Source: Acidobacteriota bacterium (GTDB lineage Bacteria > Acidobacteriota > Terriglobia > Terriglobales > Acidobacteriaceae). Taken from it: a DNA stretch of 12,237 nucleotides. The position numbers were made by a program, and so were the translations under genes. The stretch covers positions 1 to 12,237 of the forward strand of contig JAJZIF010000064.1 of assembly GCA_021810735.1 (NCBI GenBank), in the 5' to 3' direction. Shown piece after piece: positions 6,984 through 12,237 of this stretch. Within the stretch, counting starts at the first letter, position 1. Each line of letters begins with the position of its first letter. Below the pieces are notes generated by a model. The model made no database searches. It was given only the letters and a program-made list of their open reading frames with translations, and was not told the DNA's origin.

Positions 6984-8660
6984 ATGAACGCCTGGAAAGT
7001 CTGGATAGAGAAATTCCGCACGCGCCGTCTGAGTTTTACCTTCGCAATCCTTGCGACGTTGTCTGCCGGCATCCTTATCGGGTCCGTTATGGCCCATGGA
7101 GTCAATGGAAAAGAAGCGAGCGTCGATAGCTCGGATGCGCAGCCGCTGCAGATCCCGAGTCCGGTCAATTTGTCCACCGACTTCACCAAGATTGCGAAAG
7201 AGGTGGGTCCGGCGGTGGTCAACATCAATACCGTCTCCTATCCCAAGAATTCCAGCGGCCGAGGCTTCCAGGGCAACCTGCAGGGGCCGGATGACAATAC
7301 GCCCGACGGGGATGGTCAGGATGGACAGGGCCAGGGACAAGGCCAGGCGCCGGGCCAAGGCCAAGGCGGCGACAATGGGATGCAGGATTTCTTCAATCAC
7401 TTTTTCGGCTTTGGCGGCCCGCAGGGGCCAGAAGGGCAAGCTCCGGATGGCGGCGAGCGCGAGGCGCTCGGCTCCGGTTTTATTGTGGATCCGCACGGAT
7501 ACATCATCACCAATAACCACGTGATCGATAAGGCCGATAAAATCAACGTGAAGCTTACCACCGATCCTGTCGGGTATCCGGGACATCCAGCCAAGGTGGT
7601 CGGAATCGACAAGGACACAGACATCGCTGTTTTGAAAATTACCGTAGATCATCCATTGCCCACCATCAAACTCGGCAATTCCGACGGAACGGAAGTGGGC
7701 GATTGGGTGATTGCGATCGGCAGCCCGTTTGGCCTGAATCAGACGGTGACCGCGGGCATCATCTCGTCAAAGAACCGGTCGATTGAACCCGGCAACCCTG
7801 GCGAATTCCAGCATTTCCTGCAAACGGATGCGGCCATCAATCCCGGAAACTCCGGCGGCCCGCTGGTCAACATGGATGGCCAGGTGATTGGCATGAACAC
7901 GGCCATTTATACGCAATCCGCCGGCAACGAGGGCATCGGCTTCGCCATGCCGGCCAACTCGATTGCCAATGTCTACAACCAGTTGATTGGGCCCGAGCAT
8001 AAAGTGGTGCGTGGATCGATCGGCATCAGCTTTCAGTCCGTCGTTTCGCCTGCTGTCGCCCATGTGTATGGCTTCAAGAACGGCGTTATCATCAGCTCGG
8101 TCCAGCCCGGGTTCCCGGCGGCCAAGGCCGGACTGAAGGCGGGGGACATCATCGTCAGCATCGACGGTCGACCGGTCAAGGACGGCGACGATCTGATCTC
8201 CGATATTGCTTCTCGCAAGCCGGGTAGTACGGCTACCCTCGGTTACATTCACAATGGCAAGCAACAGACGGCGACGATCACCATTGCCAACCGGGCGGAC
8301 ATGATGGCGGCACTGAACAATCAGACTGCGCCGAACGGCAACTCGAACAGCCCACAGCAAAATGGGACGAGCAAACTGGGAATTTCCGTCAGCAATGTGC
8401 CGCCGGAAATGGCCTCGAAGGCCGGGATCACGGGCGGCGTGTTGATTCAAGGCATCCGTCCGGGCTCGTTCGCCGACAGCCTGGAAGGGCTTGCTCCGGG
8501 TGAGGTCATCCTGCAGATGAATCGCCAACCGATTACGAACGTAAGCGATTTCCAGGAAATGGCCTCGAAGCTGAAATCGGGCGACGACGTTGTTTTTCTA
8601 ATTGTGGATCCGGAACATGCCAACCTGGGTAACACCTACGTGGGAGGAACGCTTCCATAA
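6984..8660 (+). CDS. HtrA/DegP-type (Do-like) serine endoprotease with two PDZ domains
   Basis: This 558-residue envelope protease degrades or refolds misfolded periplasmic proteins. An N-terminal hydrophobic stretch (about 16-37) is a signal peptide or an uncleaved anchor. The trypsin-like domain (about 65-335) holds the triad H179 (ITNNHVID), D213 (DKDTDIAVLKI) and S290 (NPGNSGGPL). PDZ1 spans about 343-437 (GVIISSVQPGFPAAKAGLKA) and PDZ2 about 464-545. A Gly/Gln-rich segment (about 111-128) sits in the position of the LA regulatory loop of E. coli DegP, which is also Gly/Gln-rich. The start is supported by GAGGA at 6969-6973, ten bases upstream. The 213-bp gap before it suggests its own promoter, and hairpins follow its stop. 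DegP, DegQ and DegS types cannot be separated with certainty; two PDZ domains favour DegP/DegQ. Confidence 0.96.
   Translation: MNAWKVWIEKFRTRRLSFTFAILATLSAGILIGSVMAHGVNGKEASVDSSDAQPLQIPSPVNLSTDFTKIAKEVGPAVVNINTVSYPKNSSGRGFQGNLQGPDDNTPDGDGQDGQGQGQGQAPGQGQGGDNGMQDFFNHFFGFGGPQGPEGQAPDGGEREALGSGFIVDPHGYIITNNHVIDKADKINVKLTTDPVGYPGHPAKVVGIDKDTDIAVLKITVDHPLPTIKLGNSDGTEVGDWVIAIGSPFGLNQTVTAGIISSKNRSIEPGNPGEFQHFLQTDAAINPGNSGGPLVNMDGQVIGMNTAIYTQSAGNEGIGFAMPANSIANVYNQLIGPEHKVVRGSIGISFQSVVSPAVAHVYGFKNGVIISSVQPGFPAAKAGLKAGDIIVSIDGRPVKDGDDLISDIASRKPGSTATLGYIHNGKQQTATITIANRADMMAALNNQTAPNGNSNSPQQNGTSKLGISVSNVPPEMASKAGITGGVLIQGIRPGSFADSLEGLAPGEVILQMNRQPITNVSDFQEMASKLKSGDDVVFLIVDPEHANLGNTYVGGTLP
7314..7367 (+). 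repeat. Gly/Gln low-complexity coding repeat in htrA
   Basis: Short repeated GGNCAG-type codon pairs encode residues 111-128 (GQDGQGQGQGQAPGQGQG). The segment lies inside the LA-type loop of the protease domain, is probably flexible, and may be length-variable between strains through slippage. Confidence 0.75.
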
Positions 8661-8682
8661 TTCGATCGAAGCCGAAACAGGA

Positions 8683-8707
8683 TAAGCAATTGATATTGAA
8701 ATGCTTA
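8683..8707. repeat. AT-rich hairpin after htrA
   Basis: TAAGCA (8683-8688) pairs with TGCTTA (8702-8707), and the stem continues inward with one mismatch. It lies 22 bases after the htrA stop and just before the stronger hairpin at 8714-8753. A perfect 10-base palindrome TTCGATCGAA (8661-8670) abuts the stop codon. Confidence 0.5.
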
Positions 8708-8713
8708 ACCATA

Positions 8714-8753
8714 AATAGAGGCGGAGGCCACGACATTAGCCTCCGCCTCTATT
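8714..8753 (+). terminator. Perfect 15-bp stem hairpin, probable htrA terminator
   Basis: AATAGAGGCGGAGGC (8714-8728) and GCCTCCGCCTCTATT (8739-8753) are exact complements around a 10-base loop, 53 bases after htrA. The GC-rich stem with A/T at its base is terminator-like, but only a short ATT follows, not a long T-run. It could instead be a 3'-end stabilising hairpin or a dispersed palindromic element. Confidence 0.65.
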
Positions 8754-8807
8754 GCAATCGTTGAAGATTGTCGATGAATGCACCGCCGGGCTGGTTCCAC
8801 TTGCTTT

Positions 8808-8813
8808 GGAGGG
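8808..8813 (+). promoter_or_regulatory. Strong ribosome binding site that sets the PG-binding protein start
   Basis: GGAGGG ends five bases before the ATG at 8819. Upstream in-frame starts (ATG 8774, TTG 8768) have no such site, so 8819 is chosen. Confidence 0.8.
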
Positions 8814-8818
8814 TGCGG

Positions 8819-9409
8819 ATGTCTAAAATTGCACTACCCTTGACAACCATGTTCCCTCCCCCTCGAACTCGCGTACCTGCCGCCGCCGGGATTCTGATCC
8901 TGGCACTCAGTCTGGCTGGAACTGCGTTTGCATCCTCTCAAATACCCGCGGCCAAGACGCATGACAAACGTGTCAGCCACTTGACGACAAAACGAAGCAA
9001 GGCAACCAGCCACCGTGCTTCCCTGCACCACACTTCCTATGGCCGAACCGCGCATCGTCGCAAATCCAGGCATCATCGCCCCGCGGTCCTGGGACAGCGG
9101 ACCATGGATCCGCAGCGGGTGACAGAGATCCAGCAAGCACTGATCCAGGCGCATTATTTGAATGGCAGCCCGACTGGACAGTGGGACTCGGACACGCAGG
9201 CGGCGATGGTGAAGTATCAGACAGATAATGGCTGGCAGTCGAAAATCACTCCCGACTCGCGCGCCCTGATCAAGCTTGGGCTGGGCCCGCAACGGGATGC
9301 GGGAGAATATTCATCGAGTCCCTCGGCAATCTCCAAGGCTCCCACCGCCTCGACCGACACCATCGGCACTATGGCGACGGCACAGATTCCAATGACTTCC
9401 AGCAACTGA
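8819..9409 (+). CDS. Secreted peptidoglycan-binding domain protein
   Basis: This 196-residue protein has a signal peptide (hydrophobic core AAAGILILALSLAGTAFA, 21-38, likely cleaved after it), then a Lys/Arg/His-rich linker (about 46-90). A PG_binding_1-type domain (about 97-157) includes VTEIQQALIQAHYLNG, PTGQWDSDTQAAMVKYQ and PDSRALIKLGLG. Ser/Thr/Ala-rich residues form the tail (about 164-196). Domains of this family bind cell-wall glycan/peptide, so it is probably periplasmic and wall-associated. It has no catalytic domain of its own; the basic linker may contact anionic polymers or lipid head groups, which is inference. The start at 8819 follows a strong Shine-Dalgarno. It is separated from htrA by hairpins, so it is likely expressed independently. 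It converges with lysA. Confidence 0.87.
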   Translation: MSKIALPLTTMFPPPRTRVPAAAGILILALSLAGTAFASSQIPAAKTHDKRVSHLTTKRSKATSHRASLHHTSYGRTAHRRKSRHHRPAVLGQRTMDPQRVTEIQQALIQAHYLNGSPTGQWDSDTQAAMVKYQTDNGWQSKITPDSRALIKLGLGPQRDAGEYSSSPSAISKAPTASTDTIGTMATAQIPMTSSN

Positions 9410-9414
9410 TCGAC

Positions 9415-9438
9415 TCCGGCGAAAGTTCCTCAGCCGGA
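9415..9438. terminator. Weak hairpin between convergent genes
   Basis: TCCGGC (9415-9420) and GCCGGA (9433-9438) can pair around a 12-base loop in the 69-bp gap between the PG-binding protein and lysA. There is no T-run, so a terminator role is tentative. Confidence 0.25.
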
Positions 9439-9478
9439 TTGCGAGCAGTGCTTTCCGCGTGCGTTCCTTCGACGCAAC

Positions 9479-10840
9479 TCATTCCGCTCCGCCATTCAGG
9501 AATACTCGCTCGACGGCGAGCAGATCGCGCATGGTTTCCCGGCGGCGAATCAGGCGATGTCGATTCCCTTCCACCAGCACCTCCGCCGCGCGGGGACGGG
9601 AATTGTAATTGGAGCTGAGAGACATTCCATAGGCGCCAGCGTCCAGGATGGCGAGGAAGTCTCCCGCATCGAGGGCGGCCAGCTCGCGGTCGCGGGCGAA
9701 GAAGTCTCCCGTCTCGCAGACCGGACCAACGACATCGACCACAGCGGAGGGACGGTCCTGCTGACGGCGCAGGGGCAGAATCGAGTGGTACGCCTGGTAC
9801 AAGGCGGGACGAATCAAGTCGTTCATGGCGGCGTCGGTGACGACAAATGCTTTCTTGCCATTGCGCTTGGTGTGCAGGACCTGCGCCAGCAGAGCGCCAG
9901 CCTGGGCGATGATGAAACGCCCCGGTTCCAACAACAGCTCGCCGTCGAAGCCAGCCAGCGCGACGCGCATTTGCTGCGCGTATTCCAACACAGCAGCCTT
10001 GGGGTCGAAGGACTCGGCGTTCGCCGGGCGCTTTCCTTGTTGCGGGGCATCGTCGGCCTGATAGGAAATGCCCAGGCCGCCGCCGGCATCGATATGCCGA
10101 ATCTGGATTCCGTAGGACGACTGCAATTCCCGGACCAGCTGGACCACGCGCTGCAACGCCTGGCCAAAGGGTTCGGCGCTGCGAATCTGCGAGCCGATGT
10201 GCACGCTGACGCCGGTGGGAGTCAGATAGGAACTGCGCGCGGCACGCTGGTAGAGCGCAGCGGCATCGCCGATCGCCACTCCAAACTTATGTTCGGTCAT
10301 TCCAGTGGAAATATAGGGATGGGTGGCGGCGAAGACATCGGGATTGACGCGCATCGCCACAGGGGCGCGCTTGCGAAGGTGCCGGGCCCGCTGCTCCAGC
10401 AGATCGAGTTCGGCTGGGCTTTCGACATTGAAGACAAGAATGCGCGCGGCCAGGGCGGCGTCGATCTCGGCAGCGGTCTTGCCAACTCCGGAAAACACGA
10501 CCCTGCGCAGGCTGGATTTTGCAGCCTGGCGGACGCGTTCGAGTTCGCCGCCGGAGACGATGTCGAAGCCAGCGTCCGCGGCCGCCAGTAGGCGCAGAAT
10601 GGAAAGATTCGAGTTGGCCTTGACGGAATAGCAGACGGTGGCCCGCATTCCGGCGAAGGCTTCGGCGAACAACCGGACACGCCCGAGTATGTTGGTTGCC
10701 GAGTAGACATAGAGCGGCGTTCCATACGCGCGGACCAGCCGAGACAGAGGCACGCGATCGCACAATAAATCACGGTCCTGCGCGCCGGCGTAGTGAAACG
10801 GCCGGGTGGGAATTTCCTGCAATCGGTTCACTGGACTCAA
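9479..10840 (-). CDS. lysA: Diaminopimelate decarboxylase
   Basis: LysA is a PLP enzyme that decarboxylates meso-diaminopimelate to L-lysine, the last step of lysine synthesis, in the cytoplasm. The 453 residues show the fold-type III (alanine-racemase-like) pattern: PLP lysine K74 in CYSVKANSN (70-78), FDIVSGGEL (92-100), H214 in VSVHIGSQI, the phosphate-binding GGGLG (253-257), EPGR (305-308), C375 in GPVCETGDFFARDR (372-385) from the partner subunit, and Y404 in DAGAYGMSLSSNYN. Length is slightly above the usual 415-430, partly from a polar loop about 261-280. The ATG overlaps the hydrolase stop in an ATGA arrangement (10837-10840), implying translational coupling. The PVCETGDF motif fits DAP decarboxylase better than arginine or ornithine decarboxylases of the same fold. 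Confidence 0.96.
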   Translation of the reverse strand: MSPVNRLQEIPTRPFHYAGAQDRDLLCDRVPLSRLVRAYGTPLYVYSATNILGRVRLFAEAFAGMRATVCYSVKANSNLSILRLLAAADAGFDIVSGGELERVRQAAKSSLRRVVFSGVGKTAAEIDAALAARILVFNVESPAELDLLEQRARHLRKRAPVAMRVNPDVFAATHPYISTGMTEHKFGVAIGDAAALYQRAARSSYLTPTGVSVHIGSQIRSAEPFGQALQRVVQLVRELQSSYGIQIRHIDAGGGLGISYQADDAPQQGKRPANAESFDPKAAVLEYAQQMRVALAGFDGELLLEPGRFIIAQAGALLAQVLHTKRNGKKAFVVTDAAMNDLIRPALYQAYHSILPLRRQQDRPSAVVDVVGPVCETGDFFARDRELAALDAGDFLAILDAGAYGMSLSSNYNSRPRAAEVLVEGNRHRLIRRRETMRDLLAVERVFLNGGAE

Positions 10841-11790
10841 TGGGCTTTCCTCGCAGCGCGGACGGAATGGCGGGGCCTGTATTCGCGATCTAGAAAATCT
10901 GCAATCAAGGTGGCCACGTTTTGCGGCTGCTCCAACGGAGCGTAATGGCCTGCATCCTGGAGCAGATGAAACTCAGCGCGCGGCGCCTGCTCGGCAATGA
11001 TATGCATCTCAGCCGTGGTGCTGCCCTGGTCTTCTCCGCCGGCCAGGGCGCATATAGGCACATGGATCGTCTTCAGCGTGGGGACCGAGTCGGGCCGCTG
11101 CATGAGTCCCTGCTGCACGGCCAGCATGGCTTCGAGCGAGAAGCCGTCCATCATCGCGCGGGCGGCTGCGCGGATATCGGGATGAAGCCGTTTCGCTGTG
11201 GGCCCGACCAGCGTATCCGCCGTTTGATCGAAAAACTTTTGCAATCCGCCGGGTTGCTGTGCGGCATGCATGGATTCGCGACGCTTTTCTCGGTTGGCTT
11301 CCGTGTCCGGCTGGGGCTTGCCGCAGGTGATGACCAGTGCCGCCATCTCTTGCGGAAAACGTCGCCAATACTCGTACAGCGTGTAGCTGCCGATGGAGCA
11401 GCCGACAAAGGCCGCGTGTTCGATTTGCAAGGCTTGCAAAACAGCATGGGTATCGTCTGCCAGCATGCCCATCGCAATGGCAGCTTCGCCGGCACCGAGG
11501 CTCGATTTGCCGTGTCCGCGCAGGTCGAGCAGGGTTAGGCGGTATCGATCGGCAAGCAACTCCGCCACGGGCAGCCAGAAGGCATGGTGGACCGGAGTGG
11601 GATGCAACAGAATGACGTCTGGGCCAGTGCCCAGCGTGGTGACGAACAGGCTGGCTCCGTTATGTTCAATTTGCACGGGCGACTCGAAGTTCCATTTACC
11701 TCCAATATAAATGGCGATCGAGGTGTTCTTCGGAAGATGCGTGGAAGAGGACGATTGGATGAAGCCGTAATTTGTGCGCCGAACGTCCAC
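10837..11790 (-). CDS. Alpha/beta-fold hydrolase
   Basis: This 317-residue predicted esterase/hydrolase-like enzyme has the alpha/beta-hydrolase order: the HPTP oxyanion-region strand (63-66), LLDLRGHGKSS (88-97), nucleophile S132 in VGCSIGSY (129-136), acid D254 in LAGGEDQGS, and H282 in QDAGHYAPLEQP. The family covers esterases, lactonases and C-C hydrolases, and the substrate is not readable from sequence. The fold begins near residue 40; the first 38 residues are polar and unlike family members. The ATG at 11790 has only a weak GGTGGG upstream, while a strong GGAGGT (11698-11703) lies inside the reading frame. A GTG at 11676, just at the fold, is an alternative start. The gene overlaps lysA by four bases, so the two share a transcript. 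Confidence 0.88.
   Translation of the reverse strand: MDVRRTNYGFIQSSSSTHLPKNTSIAIYIGGKWNFESPVQIEHNGASLFVTTLGTGPDVILLHPTPVHHAFWLPVAELLADRYRLTLLDLRGHGKSSLGAGEAAIAMGMLADDTHAVLQALQIEHAAFVGCSIGSYTLYEYWRRFPQEMAALVITCGKPQPDTEANREKRRESMHAAQQPGGLQKFFDQTADTLVGPTAKRLHPDIRAAARAMMDGFSLEAMLAVQQGLMQRPDSVPTLKTIHVPICALAGGEDQGSTTAEMHIIAEQAPRAEFHLLQDAGHYAPLEQPQNVATLIADFLDREYRPRHSVRAARKAH
11698..11703 (-). promoter_or_regulatory. Strong Shine-Dalgarno-like site inside the hydrolase 5' region
   Basis: GGAGGT on the minus strand stands two bases before an ATG (11695) in another frame that opens only a nine-codon ORF ending at 11666. It is 21 bases before the in-frame GTG at 11676. It may be a relic, a leader-ORF site or chance. 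Confidence 0.35.
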
Positions 11791-11862
11791 ACGCCCACCC
11801 TTGCTTTGGGAGAATGGGTGCGCGATACCCGGAGGGCGCCTCTCGGCGGCGGGGAAACAGCT

Positions 11863-12216
11863 TCAATACGCCTGCGGGTTGGACGGAGGCGGAGGAGGCA
11901 CGGGCGGAACGAACGGAGGCGGAGGCATGAGCGGAATTTCTTCCGGAATCAACATCCACGCTACGAGATAGGCAATCTCCATGACGGGAAAAATCAGCAC
12001 TCCGAGCAGCACCGTTATCACGCGAGTTGCCGTCAGGTCCCAGCCATAGCGAACGGCAAATGCGGCGCAGACACCGGCCATCATGCGCAGGCCGCGGGGC
12101 CGGTACATGGTATTTAAAGGTGACGCGGCAAAGACGTGGGCGCCGGCAGACGCGCCGCAACTGGGGCAGAAATTCGACCCCGCCGGCAAAGACTTTCCGC
12201 ACTGATGACAAAACAT
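11863..12216 (-). CDS. Zinc-ribbon / PspC-domain small membrane protein
   Basis: This 117-residue protein has three parts. A zinc ribbon holds C3-x2-C6 and C17-x2-C20. A PspC-like domain (about 38-93) contains RGLRMMAGVCAAFAVRYGWD followed by a hydrophobic segment (about 62-90, ending in YLVAWMLIPEE). The tail is proline-rich, with MPPPPFVPPVPPPPPS at 97-112. PspC in E. coli is an inner-membrane regulator of the phage-shock response; here only the domain is shared, and no other psp gene is visible, so a stress role is inference. The ATG has a good Shine-Dalgarno (AGGGGGA, 12222-12228) five bases upstream. A 72-bp gap separates it from the hydrolase, on the same strand, so it may head the transcript. 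The run of prolines would probably need EF-P for smooth translation. Confidence 0.88.
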   Translation of the reverse strand: MFCHQCGKSLPAGSNFCPSCGASAGAHVFAASPLNTMYRPRGLRMMAGVCAAFAVRYGWDLTATRVITVLLGVLIFPVMEIAYLVAWMLIPEEIPLMPPPPFVPPVPPPPPSNPQAY

Positions 12217-12237
12217 GATATTCCCCCTGGGCGATGA

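Noticed and set aside
9557..10591. A 344-codon plus-strand frame antisense to lysA
   Set aside because: It is a shadow of the GC-rich lysA coding strand; its sequence shows no domain and lysA has full family motifs.
1..12237. A mobile element, CRISPR array or defence system
   Set aside because: No transposase, integrase, terminal inverted repeats, regularly spaced repeats or nuclease/toxin genes were seen; all genes have housekeeping or envelope-type signatures.

Overview
The window is ordinary GC-rich chromosomal DNA. Protein signatures (a large TolC-type outer-membrane protein, periplasmic HtrA, a basic peptidoglycan-binding protein, a zinc-ribbon/PspC protein, and TruA and LysA of a particular style) suggest a Gram-negative, diderm soil bacterium. 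My best guess is Acidobacteriota, class Terriglobia. This rests on general family resemblance, not on a database search. No IS element, phage gene, CRISPR array, tRNA or rRNA was seen.

Layout. 1-426 (+) is the 3' third of aroA (EPSP synthase), cut by the left edge. Converging on it is a large TolC-family outer-membrane protein on the minus strand (610-2841). A 548-bp gap (2842-3389), with no supportable gene, separates tolC from a plus-strand series: truA (3390-4340), an M20-family zinc peptidase (4448-5722), an EamA/DMT-family permease (5754-6770), an HtrA/DegP-type serine protease (6984-8660) and a small secreted peptidoglycan-binding protein (8819-9409). Two hairpins, the second a perfect 15-bp stem, lie between the last two. 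The minus strand then carries, in transcription order, a zinc-ribbon/PspC protein (12216-11863), an alpha/beta hydrolase (11790-10837) and lysA (10840-9479). The last two overlap by four bases and are very probably co-transcribed.

How the genes relate. aroA and lysA are core amino-acid biosynthesis; lysA also draws on the diaminopimelate pool used for cell wall. TolC, HtrA, the PG-binding protein and possibly the PspC protein act in or on the cell envelope. TruA modifies tRNA. The M20 peptidase and EamA permease are closely spaced and may be co-transcribed, but no shared pathway is evident.

I found no convincing undescribed system. The points worth checking are local: two loop insertions and a duplicated N-terminus in TruA, a low-complexity segment in TolC, a misplaced strong Shine-Dalgarno in the hydrolase 5' region, a 22-bp exact repeat in aroA, the tandem hairpins after htrA, and the unexplained 548-bp gap.
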